DNA from: Nitrososphaerales archaeon TH5896
Lineage (GTDB): Archaea; Thermoproteota; Nitrososphaeria; Nitrososphaerales; Nitrososphaeraceae
Direction: 5' to 3'
DNA: 10,522 nt
Assembly (NCBI GenBank): GCA_014523625.1
Contig: JAATVP010000105.1
Location: 1 to 10,522, forward strand
A program made the translations under genes and the position numbers. The notes beneath the pieces were generated by a model. It had not been told where the DNA came from, searched no databases, and was given only the letters and a program-made list of their open reading frames with translations. Of the stretch, positions 1 to 6,349 are shown one piece after another (position 1 is the stretch's first letter; the number at the start of each line of letters is the position of its first letter).

Positions 1-58
1 AACAACCTGTTCCACATACTTTTTAGCCATGTATGTATAATTAAACTGTTGAGCTACG

Positions 59-208
59 TTGGCTATTCGATACAAGTGTCTAAATTGTAACATTGTGCTT
101 ACCGGAGAAGGTGCATCCAGACATTATTTAGCAAATCCATCACATAAACTGGAGAAGCTGCCTCCCCCAATAAAGCCTGTAAGAGGTACCGAAGCAAAAA
201 GATATTAA
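59..208 (+). CDS. Small C2H2-type zinc-finger protein (49 aa, TTG start)
   Basis: This is a very short reading frame I translated by hand. Cys7, Cys10, His22 and His29 form a CxxC...H...H pattern that could hold one zinc ion. The C-terminal half is basic and proline-rich, with a KLPPPIKP segment, so nucleic-acid or protein binding is plausible but unproven. The frame opens just after an in-frame TGA at 50-52, and the only reasonable start is TTG at 59. A TATA-like stretch (about 33-43) lies roughly 20-25 nt upstream, consistent with a leaderless message. A second single-finger gene, also TTG-started, follows 163 nt downstream on the same strand. Single-finger microproteins are common in archaea, mostly without known function. 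I see no closer family. The metal-ligand spacing and natural-looking composition make it likely real, but it could be a fragment. Confidence 0.55.
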   Translation: MAIRYKCLNCNIVLTGEGASRHYLANPSHKLEKLPPPIKPVRGTEAKRY

Positions 209-371
209 CTTTGTTTGAATTTGCAGAGCATCTCTGGGGGCTTTAATCGCTACAGGTGCTGTAAGGCTGTAAATAGAAATTAGGTTGTGTAACTAAACAT
301 GCCAACATTCTTTGGTCAAACACTAACGTCAAAGATAACCTATTAAGTATTCCGATATTACTTCTAATACA
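209..371. other. Spacer between the two small zinc-finger genes
   Basis: This 163-nt stretch is A+T-rich and has no further small ORF that I can support. It presumably holds the 3' end of the first transcript and the promoter of the second; the only candidate box is the weak TTAAGTAT at about 343-350. I found no strong hairpin or T-run terminator. Confidence 0.35.
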
Positions 372-581
372 TTGAATACAATCTCTAGCCCAAATAAGTG
401 TAATATATGTTCAAAGCAGATGAGCTCCATTGAACAAATGTTTGCTCACCTAGTCTCAGATCATCATATAAGGGAAAAGGCTAAACTCGAGCATGAACTA
501 AAATCTAGCTGGAAAGGCACGAGAGCACAACAAAGAATTCCGTCCCTACTAGGCAGTTGGGTGATGCGTATCGAAGAATGA
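372..581 (+). CDS. Small C2H2 zinc-finger protein (69 aa, TTG start)
   Basis: The protein carries one classical C2H2 finger near its N-terminus: Cys10-x2-Cys13-x12-His26-x4-His31 (His32 is an alternative ligand). A basic, charged helical tail and a short hydrophobic C-terminus follow. The spacing matches TFIIIA-type fingers, so DNA, RNA or protein binding is likely; the target is unknown. TTG at 372 is the only usable start that keeps the finger: the first in-frame ATG (420) would remove both cysteines, and an in-frame TAA lies at 336-338. A weak TATA-like TTAAGTAT lies about 27 nt upstream. The gene ends only 5 nt before the stop of the convergent TauE-like gene. The neighbouring gene at 59-208 is another small zinc-finger protein of different sequence. 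Confidence 0.7.
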   Translation: MNTISSPNKCNICSKQMSSIEQMFAHLVSDHHIREKAKLEHELKSSWKGTRAQQRIPSLLGSWVMRIEE

Positions 582-586
582 TTTAG

Positions 587-1351
587 TCACTGGAAATACC
601 CTAAGATGAGTTGGACCGCTATGGTTATGAGTGAAATAGAGAACAAGATTGTTAACAATCGCTCACTGATTCTAATGGCGATAAATGAACCAACCTGCGC
701 ACCCGCAAGCGCTCCCAACGCTATTGCCCCGGCGAACAAATAATCCTGCTGATAAAGAACTGAGTGAGTCAAGATACCCGCAATAGAAGTTATCAGTATG
801 GATAGCTGCGATGTAGCGACTGACTGCTGCATTGATAGTTTTTTTACTGCAAACAATAGAGGAACGAAGATGATCCCGCCTCCTATTCCGAAAACGCTTG
901 ATATTAGACCAGCTGCTGAAGAGCCAACATATAGCAAAGCATTCGAGCTTAATTTTCCTCTATTATCATGATCGCATTTGTTTTCTCTTTTTGATTTTCG
1001 TACTAATAAATAGAAACTCACTGATATTAGTAATATAGCAAAATACAACTTGAATTCATTTGGTTCTAGAGCGGAAGAAACAAATGCGCCAATGATTGAA
1101 AAAGGAACGGCGAAAGCTGCAACCTTGATTCCGATATTATATCTAATTTTTTTCTTAATCGAATAAGACACCGTTGACGAGGCTCCAGTTGATGCCACTG
1201 CTAACAAGCTAGTCGATGCAACTTGCGATGGTAAGAAGCCGGAAAGAGTCAAGATAGGAGATATAATGATACCTCCACCTAGGCCAAGCAATGAACCCAC
1301 TATGCCTGCAAACACTCCGATGACAAATGTCAAGAACAGATTTTCTAGCAA
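587..1351 (-). CDS. TauE/SafE family membrane permease (putative sulfite/organosulfonate exporter)
   Basis: This is a 254-residue, very hydrophobic protein with about eight predicted membrane segments in two homologous halves. Each half carries the family's glycine-rich signature: GLGGGIIISP at about residues 23-32 and GIGGGIIFVP at about 155-164. A charged, cytoplasm-like loop (about 118-135) separates the halves. The length is normal for TauE/SafE (DUF81) permeases, some of which export sulfite, sulfoacetate or other anions; the substrate here cannot be read from sequence. The start is TTG at 1351, chosen because it lies immediately before the first membrane segment. The gene is transcribed divergently from homoserine dehydrogenase across a 107-nt shared promoter region, and its 3' end almost touches the small zinc-finger gene. 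The neighbours give no clue to the transported compound. Confidence 0.85.
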   Translation of the reverse strand: MLENLFLTFVIGVFAGIVGSLLGLGGGIIISPILTLSGFLPSQVASTSLLAVASTGASSTVSYSIKKKIRYNIGIKVAAFAVPFSIIGAFVSSALEPNEFKLYFAILLISVSFYLLVRKSKRENKCDHDNRGKLSSNALLYVGSSAAGLISSVFGIGGGIIFVPLLFAVKKLSMQQSVATSQLSILITSIAGILTHSVLYQQDYLFAGAIALGALAGAQVGSFIAIRISERLLTILFSISLITIAVQLILGYFQ

Positions 1352-1458
1352 ATTATATGTTGATCGTTCTAATTCGTTTTAGGAAAGCAATAAATGGGTT
1401 TGTTCCATCAGGAGAAAATTTTACGTATATTAATTAGAGAATTACTTCAGAACATAAA
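1352..1458. promoter_or_regulatory. Divergent promoter region between tauE-like gene and hom
   Basis: This 107-nt spacer separates two divergent genes. For the rightward gene, GTATATTA at about 1425-1432 lies about 30 nt before the TTG start at 1459, so the transcript would have almost no leader. For the leftward gene, an ATTTATT on the - strand (about 1389-1395) would place transcription start some 15 nt before its TTG start. These are visual matches to archaeal TATA boxes only. Confidence 0.5.
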
Positions 1459-2493
1459 TTGCGTATCATAATTGTAGGATTTGGAGTGGTAGGCCAAAGC
1501 TTTATCAAAATACTACTTTCCAAATCAGCTGAGCTGTATAGCACGTTTGGTTTGAATCCGAGGGTGGTAGCATGTGTTGATAGTAATGGAATGGCTGTAT
1601 CTCCACAAGGATTGGATCTCAGTAGGCTTTTGGAAGCAAAGCGTATGAAAAAATCGGTGTCTGCTTACTACGGCAACAAGAAGTTCTGTCCCAGTACTAG
1701 TGAAATTATTGAAAGTACTGAGGCTGAAGTTATGATTGAAGTTACCCCTACAAATCTTGAGAATGCTGAGCCTGGAATTTCTCATATTGTGTCTGCGATG
1801 AAAACCAAGAAACACGTAATTACTGTGAATAAGGGTCCATTGGCCCTGGCCTTTTCGTCATTGCTAGAGTTGGCTGGTTATAACAACGTTAGACTCGCCT
1901 TTAGCGGTACCGTTGGAGGGGGAACCCCCATTCTGGAATTTGCAAAAAAATGCTTGAGAGGAGATCGGATTCTCTCCTTTCGAGGAATCCTCAATGGGAC
2001 AACTAATTACATTCTTAGCAAAATGGAGGAAGAGGGACTCACTTTTCAGCAAGCGCTTGCCGACGCCAAACAGAAAGGATACGCTGAAGCAACTCCAAAG
2101 CTCGATATTGAAGGATATGATGCTGCCGCCAAGCTTGCAATTATGGCTAATTGGATTATGTCAAGGAAGGTCAGTATCGCTGATGTTTCTAGATGCGGTA
2201 TTTCTGAGGTGGACTTGAATGCGATAAGGAATGCACGTCAAAAAGGTAAGGCAATTAGACTAATAGCATATTGCGACAATGATCAACTTAATGTAATGCC
2301 CTTAGAGATACAACCAGATGATCCAATATGTGTCTCTGGAACTTTAAATGCAGTGACATTCTCTTCAGAATATTCGGGAGAGAAAACGATCATAGGGAGA
2401 GGCGCTGGTGGTTTAGAAACTGCCAGTGCAATCCTTAGAGACTTGATAGAAATTCGTGATTCAATTTCAGTTCCATTTGATTTAATGGCTTAA
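1459..2493 (+). CDS. hom: Homoserine dehydrogenase, short form without ACT domain
   Basis: The enzyme reduces aspartate-4-semialdehyde to L-homoserine with NAD(P)H, the branch step toward threonine and methionine, in the cytoplasm. The N-terminal Rossmann fold has GFGVVGQ at residues 7-13. VNKGPLA holds the conserved Lys125. The substrate-domain signatures follow: GTVGGGTPIL (about 150-159), GILNGTTNYIL (176-186) and the acidic LDIEGYDAAAK segment (215-225), with conserved Asp/Glu and Lys225. At 344 residues it ends just after the catalytic domain, so it lacks the C-terminal ACT domain that confers threonine inhibition in many bacterial enzymes; this short type is common in archaea. The start is TTG at 1459: the Rossmann motif begins within seven residues and a TATA-like box lies about 30 nt upstream. 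It appears monocistronic, with a 114-nt gap to the next gene. Confidence 0.93.
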   Translation: MRIIIVGFGVVGQSFIKILLSKSAELYSTFGLNPRVVACVDSNGMAVSPQGLDLSRLLEAKRMKKSVSAYYGNKKFCPSTSEIIESTEAEVMIEVTPTNLENAEPGISHIVSAMKTKKHVITVNKGPLALAFSSLLELAGYNNVRLAFSGTVGGGTPILEFAKKCLRGDRILSFRGILNGTTNYILSKMEEEGLTFQQALADAKQKGYAEATPKLDIEGYDAAAKLAIMANWIMSRKVSIADVSRCGISEVDLNAIRNARQKGKAIRLIAYCDNDQLNVMPLEIQPDDPICVSGTLNAVTFSSEYSGEKTIIGRGAGGLETASAILRDLIEIRDSISVPFDLMA

Positions 2494-2607
2494 GAAATAT
2501 GCTGAAGTCATAGAGGTTCTTTTCAATTGATGGCCGATCTAAACATTCTAATTGTGCAACACGACTGTCAAAAGAAATAATAGCCAGCGAACCGTCTTTG
2601 TTCCTTA

Positions 2608-3258
2608 ATGTATAGCGGGGAATTGGAAGTTCAAGCGAAACGGAAAACCCTTGCTATACTTCACGATGAAATTGGGAAGATCTTGAATTCTGCAAGAGAA
2701 CTTTCTGCATTAGGAAAAAGTATCACACAAGGGTTGACTCATGATGTTCAGCCTACTTTGGACAGAATGAGAAATGCTGAAGAAGAGGTGGACAATCTTA
2801 GAAGGCGTGTGACCAGAGAAGTGGCAGAAATTGGAAGTCTAATGGTGTATAGAGAGGATGTGCTTAGGACTGCATATCTCATGGACGATATTGCGGGTTA
2901 CATAAGTGGTGTAGCCTTTAGGCTTGCGAACATGAAAGTAGACATTATCATGATAGGAAGGTTTGCAGAAGACATCAACGAATTGATTGGTATGGTAGTT
3001 GACGCAACATTCAAACTTAATGAGATGGCAAGAGCCCTGAGTATCAATCCATCAAGTACTATTGAACTTGCTCAAGAGGTTCAAAGGTTAGAAAGATTGG
3101 TTGATGATAGACATAGGAGTTTAATAATAAAGGCAATGAATGAAATATCGGTAACCAAAGACTTGCTCCTTTTAAAGGATGCAATTGAAGGGATAGAAGG
3201 TATGGCTGACAAGTGCCAGGAAGCATCCGATTCCTTAACAATCCTTGCTTTGAGTATG
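2608..3258 (+). CDS. PhoU-like / DUF47-type helical protein (216-217 aa)
   Basis: This is an all-helical, charged protein of 217 residues with no membrane segments or cysteine clusters. The long amphipathic N-terminal helices (about 1-75) look coiled-coil-forming. The C-terminus, with an AIEGIEGMADKCQEASDSL segment at about 192-210, strongly resembles the ending of the DUF47/PhoU_div family, distant relatives of the phosphate regulator PhoU. The length fits that family. Members often sit beside Pit-type phosphate transporters, but no transporter is visible here, so a link to phosphate is inference only. The ATG at 2608 has an A/T-rich TATA-like stretch (about 2573-2580) some 30 nt upstream. 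The stop codon TGA (3259-3261) overlaps the ATG of endA, so the two are probably co-transcribed and translationally coupled. Coordinates exclude the stop codon. Confidence 0.65.
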
Positions 3259-3260
3259 TG

Positions 3261-3815
3261 ATGAACAAACAAGTTTTAGGACATCTGATTGAAAATAGGA
3301 TAATTATTTGGAATATAGAAGAATCCCGTACATTATTTGGGGGTGGCTACTACGGTAAGCCTATTGGGATCTCGAAGCCTAAGGGAATTGATTTTGACGT
3401 CCCAATAGTTCTTGACCTAATCGAAGGATGTTATCTCGGAGAAAGAGGAGAATTGTCTATCCTATCGAAATCCGGAAAGACTATCTCCATCGGGAGAATA
3501 AAAACACTATGCAGAAAGCAGTATGACAATTTTGATGCAAAGTATCTGGTATTCAAGGTCTTGAAAGACAAGGGTTATATTGTTTCTCCCGGGATAAAAT
3601 TTGGCTGTGACTTTGCCGTGTACGAACGGGGACCTGGTATAGATCATGCGCCCTTTTTGATATCTGTGTATGTTCCAGGAACAAATATTACTGCTACTTC
3701 AATAGTCCTGAGTGGAAGATTGGCCACTACGGTGAAGAAACAGTTCATCCTTGCTTGTCCTAAGTTGAGGAAAGGGCAGGTATACTTTGTAGGCATAGAC
3801 TGGTGGCGGGCATAA
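3261..3815 (+). CDS. endA: tRNA-splicing endonuclease (EndA)
   Basis: The enzyme cuts introns out of precursor tRNA, and in archaea also out of pre-rRNA, at bulge-helix-bulge structures. The 184-residue form has the N-terminal alpha/beta domain (about 1-75) and the C-terminal nuclease domain (about 90-184). The catalytic triad is visible: Tyr121 in FAVYERG, His129 in GIDHAPFL, and Lys159/Lys160 in the GRLATTVKKQF segment. The length matches single-unit catalytic subunits (homotetramer, or alpha subunit of a heterotetramer) rather than the fused double-unit form; a structural partner subunit is not seen here. I chose ATG 3261 over an upstream GTG (3213), because that start would overlap the preceding gene by about 49 nt. 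ATG 3261 overlaps the preceding stop as TGATG, a typical coupling signal. Hairpins follow the stop. Confidence 0.92.
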   Translation: MNKQVLGHLIENRIIIWNIEESRTLFGGGYYGKPIGISKPKGIDFDVPIVLDLIEGCYLGERGELSILSKSGKTISIGRIKTLCRKQYDNFDAKYLVFKVLKDKGYIVSPGIKFGCDFAVYERGPGIDHAPFLISVYVPGTNITATSIVLSGRLATTVKKQFILACPKLRKGQVYFVGIDWWRA

Positions 3816-3817
3816 GA

Positions 3818-3851
3818 GGTATCTCATTGTAGGATCAAAATCTCAGATACC
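3818..3851 (+). other. Inverted repeat just after endA stop
   Basis: GGTATCT (3818-3824) and AGATACC (3845-3851) form a perfect 7-bp stem with a 20-nt loop, beginning 3 nt after the endA stop codon. It may be a 3'-end RNA structure or part of a terminator; there is no T-run directly after it. Confidence 0.4.
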
Positions 3852-3864
3852 AATTATGGATATA

Positions 3865-3897
3865 CAACAATGAAATAGCTATTGTTGCATACATTTT
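3865..3897 (+). terminator. Hairpin plus T-run, probable terminator of the DUF47-endA unit
   Basis: CAACAAT (3865-3871) pairs perfectly with ATTGTTG (3881-3887) around a 9-nt loop, and a run of five T follows at 3893-3897. Archaeal termination relies mainly on T-runs, so the T-run is the stronger evidence. The position, 50-80 nt after the endA stop, suits the end of that transcript. Confidence 0.45.
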
Positions 3898-4036
3898 TAA
3901 ATCTAACTGTATTCGTCCCGAGGATTAGTACAAATAGATCAAAAACAAATTTGGTGATTCAAATCCCACTTTTTCTTAACTGTTCTACTGCATTAATGGA
4001 TACTAGAATGCCGACAATTTTAGGACGCAAAATTGA

Positions 4037-4044
4037 TTTAAATA
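4037..4044 (+). promoter_or_regulatory. TATA box of the tandem-SDR gene
   Basis: TTTAAATA is a close match to the archaeal TATA consensus. Its centre is about 26 nt before the GTG at 4067, so transcription would begin at or next to the start codon, giving a leaderless mRNA. This spacing also supports choosing GTG 4067 as the start. Confidence 0.6.
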
Positions 4045-4066
4045 GGAGTTTCCAATCCCTACTGAT

Positions 4067-5857
4067 GTGACCGGTCAGGCGGACTCTAATTTGCCCTTCA
4101 AGGGTAAAACTGTTCTCATAACTGGAAGCGGAACAGGAATAGGTCAGGCGATAGCCGCAAAATTTGCTGAAAATGGTGCAAGCATTATTATCATGGGGCG
4201 AAGACAGAAGCCACTTGACGAAACCAAGAAGATCCTATTAAAGACGATGTCGTCAGTTGGATCTTCGGCGAAGGTAATTTCATTTCCAGGGGTTGACGTA
4301 TCTGATGAGCAGTCTTTGATTGATATGTATAGCTCGATCAAAAGTACTTCAGAGAGTCTGGATATCATTGTAAACAATGCTGGCGTGTCAGGTCCCGTTA
4401 AGGTATTCACTAATGCAGAGTATGGAGAATTCAAGGAATGTGTAGCGATTCACCTAACGGGTACATTCTTTACTTCGGTGCATGGTCTTGATCTGTTGTC
4501 GAAGAATGGTAAAATAATCACAATCAGTACCTTTTTCACCGAAGAAAGCAAATTTGAGCAGCGCCCGTATAGATTCAGAACCCCATATACGGCCGCTCAA
4601 GGAGCTAAAAACAGGTTAGCTGAAGCATTGGCATGGGAGCTAACAGATCGTGGAATTAGATCTATTGCAACTAATCCTGGTCCAGTCCATTCAGACAGAA
4701 TCTATAAAACTGTCTATCCGAAGGCTGCTGCTGAGTTCTTAAGGATCGGAGGATTTAAGGACATGAAGTCCAGTGTGATAGAACTTATTCTCTCGAGAGT
4801 TCTGCCTCACCTGGGCGACAGTACAACTGAGATCGCGTCGAGAAGAAAAGAGATAGCTCAAGAAATAATAAAATCCAGGATTGATACAAGTTCTAACCAA
4901 GATGACCTAGAGCACAGTATTGCAGAGCTGATCAATAAGCTATACAATATCGCTGAAAAAATTCAAGAGAATACTAAAAAGATGATCGTTGATGGTGAAT
5001 TTCTGGCTCAGGAAGACGTGGCTGAGATGGTTTTGACATTGTCTTCAGAGAAAATAAGCCGGCTTTTGAATGGCCGGGTTGTACCTAATGATAGAGTATT
5101 TTACACCGTCAAGCCAGCGATCTCTTCTTTTGTTCAGCGAACAGATTCCGACCAAAACCTAGGAACTGTCTTGATAAGCACAAGCACCAGTGATTCCCTT
5201 GACCTGTCGAGAATCGAGGTTCTCTGCCAGACGATGTTAAACAATGGACAAAAGAAAATAATAATCCTTTCCCCAAAAGAAATAGACCAATTGTCTAAAT
5301 ATCCCCAGTATCGAGCGAATCTTTCAGATGAGGCGAATTTACGCGACTCTTTAAACCAAATCAAAAGCAATTTCGGTCCTATAACTGGATTGATCCACTT
5401 TACTGGAAGACCGGACTACTCAAGATCTTTGCTCGAGCATTCAAGACAGGATTGGGAATCACTGGTCGACAGATTTATTCATACTCCGGCTATGGTGACT
5501 AAACATATGGTTACTGTCCTTGCGCCTGAAGGAGCATTGGAAGACCCTGTTAGATTTAAAGAGTCGTCAGGAAACGTGATAATAGTAGGACCAGACTGGC
5601 CAAAAGGCGAGAAAGTCTCAGGATTAATCAAAGCGAGAGCCGAACTTTTTCGAGGTGCTTTGAGGCCATTCATTGTTACTGCGAATCAGGAGCTGTCCGA
5701 TGTTTTAAGTTCTAAGATTTGCATATATCTAGTTCTGCCTGGCAATTTTGACAATGGTGGGGTGGACGAAGAACAACTGGGAGATTCGATTTCTAGGTTG
5801 ATCTCCAGATCTAAGAATCGATTGCAGTACGAAACGATATTTTGTATAGGTAACTGA
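4067..5857 (+). CDS. Tandem SDR protein resembling one half of Chloroflexus-type malonyl-CoA reductase
   Basis: The N-terminal half is a short-chain dehydrogenase: TGSGTGIG at residues 19-26 binds NAD(P), NNAG is at 103-106, Ser154 lies in ITIST, Tyr174 in PYTAAQ, and NPGPV is at 203-207. A helical insert (about 210-330) follows. From about residue 366 comes a second SDR-like domain without a glycine-rich motif, including GPITGLIHFTG (437-447). From memory, this order and length (596 aa) match each tandem-SDR half of the Chloroflexus bifunctional malonyl-CoA reductase, including the RVVPNDRVFY link between domains. Oddly, the usual YxxxK lysine is Gln178; Lys181 is the nearest lysine. It may therefore be a malonate-semialdehyde or malonyl-CoA reductase, another oxidoreductase, or a non-catalytic paralogue. 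An in-frame TAG at 4043-4045 leaves GTG 4067 as the start. The gene appears monocistronic. Confidence 0.8.
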   Translation: MTGQADSNLPFKGKTVLITGSGTGIGQAIAAKFAENGASIIIMGRRQKPLDETKKILLKTMSSVGSSAKVISFPGVDVSDEQSLIDMYSSIKSTSESLDIIVNNAGVSGPVKVFTNAEYGEFKECVAIHLTGTFFTSVHGLDLLSKNGKIITISTFFTEESKFEQRPYRFRTPYTAAQGAKNRLAEALAWELTDRGIRSIATNPGPVHSDRIYKTVYPKAAAEFLRIGGFKDMKSSVIELILSRVLPHLGDSTTEIASRRKEIAQEIIKSRIDTSSNQDDLEHSIAELINKLYNIAEKIQENTKKMIVDGEFLAQEDVAEMVLTLSSEKISRLLNGRVVPNDRVFYTVKPAISSFVQRTDSDQNLGTVLISTSTSDSLDLSRIEVLCQTMLNNGQKKIIILSPKEIDQLSKYPQYRANLSDEANLRDSLNQIKSNFGPITGLIHFTGRPDYSRSLLEHSRQDWESLVDRFIHTPAMVTKHMVTVLAPEGALEDPVRFKESSGNVIIVGPDWPKGEKVSGLIKARAELFRGALRPFIVTANQELSDVLSSKICIYLVLPGNFDNGGVDEEQLGDSISRLISRSKNRLQYETIFCIGN

Positions 5858-5897
5858 CCTTTGAATGAATGATTGGATGAAAAGAGTTTTAGAACCT

Positions 5898-5904
5898 AAA
5901 AAAA
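5898..5904 (-). terminator. T-run on the - strand, possible terminator of the TRAM gene
   Basis: Seven consecutive A on the + strand read as T7 on the - strand, about 85 nt beyond the TRAM stop codon, in the 131-nt convergent spacer between the tandem-SDR and TRAM genes. Archaeal RNA polymerase terminates at such runs, so this is a plausible but weak call. The rest of the spacer shows no gene. Confidence 0.3.
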
Positions 5905-5988
5905 TCTATAGAGTGCATCTGGCTTTCAATCTTCCGTATTGAATACTACTAAAAGTTGCTTTCAAACGGCCAGCAAACATTCGCAGAA

Positions 5989-6288
5989 TTAGTTTTCTGA
6001 TTCAGCTGCCTGGTCTTGGGCTCCGCTTGAAATTTCTTGAGTCGGGGCAGACTGCTCTGTGGCCCCATTCACTATTTCAGCCGTTGCAAACCGATTTCCA
6101 ACTTGTGTTACTCTTATCTTTGCGTTCTGACCAACTTTCCCATCCTTAACAAATATGACAAATCCTTGGACTCGTGCAATTCCGTCACCTTTTCTGCTTA
6201 TTTCAGAAATCTGTACGTCGTACTCCTTTCCTGTTTCTACTGGTTTTGGTCCGAAACTATCGTTTCTTCTAAATCCACCGTAACTCAT
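5989..6288 (-). CDS. Small TRAM-domain protein
   Basis: This 99-residue protein is built around one TRAM domain (about residues 15-74). Its hallmarks are the GKEYDVQISEISRKGDGIAR segment, the VQGFVIFVKDG turn, and a KIRVTQV strand ending in ATAEIV. TRAM is a small beta-barrel that binds RNA; archaea encode stand-alone versions proposed to act as RNA chaperones or post-transcriptional regulators, much like bacterial cold-shock proteins. The N-terminus is Gly/Arg-containing, and the tail from about 75 is acidic, Gln/Ser/Ala-rich and probably disordered. The ATG at 6288 is preceded by a purine-rich AAGGAATAAGGA that could act as a ribosome-binding site, and by a strong TATA box at 6323-6330. It therefore has its own promoter even though nadX lies just upstream on the same strand. 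Confidence 0.9.
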   Translation of the reverse strand: MSYGGFRRNDSFGPKPVETGKEYDVQISEISRKGDGIARVQGFVIFVKDGKVGQNAKIRVTQVGNRFATAEIVNGATEQSAPTQEISSGAQDQAAESEN

Positions 6289-6322
6289 TCCTTATTCCTT
6301 GTTACAACACTTGCTCTTACCC

Positions 6323-6330
6323 TATATAAA
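6323..6330 (-). promoter_or_regulatory. TATA box of the TRAM gene
   Basis: Read on the - strand this is TTTATATA, an excellent archaeal TATA match. Its centre is about 38 nt before the ATG at 6288, predicting an mRNA start near 6299 and a leader of roughly 10 nt that carries the purine-rich motif. Confidence 0.65.
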
Positions 6331-6349
6331 TCGTGATAGCCGATGGAAG

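Noticed and set aside
1525..2218. Several frames of 60-96 codons overlapping homoserine dehydrogenase on both strands
   Set aside because: All are alternative-frame shadows of a complete, motif-supported enzyme.
3213..3260. Upstream GTG as the endA start
   Set aside because: It would overlap the preceding gene by about 49 nt and add 16 residues not expected in the family; ATG 3261 gives a normal length and a TGATG overlap.
3945..3975. tRNA T-arm-like sequence (GGTGATTCAAATCCCAC) after endA
   Set aside because: Position 53 is A and cannot pair with C61, the stem is largely unpaired, and no D-arm, anticodon arm or acceptor stem can be placed upstream.
3882..4070. 62-codon + strand frame upstream of the tandem-SDR gene
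   Set aside because: The composition looks random. It overlaps the terminator hairpin and the TATA box of the next gene and shows no motif.
6037..6336. 99-codon + strand frame over the TRAM gene
   Set aside because: It is an antisense shadow of a clear TRAM domain, with Cys/Ser/Leu-rich random-looking composition.
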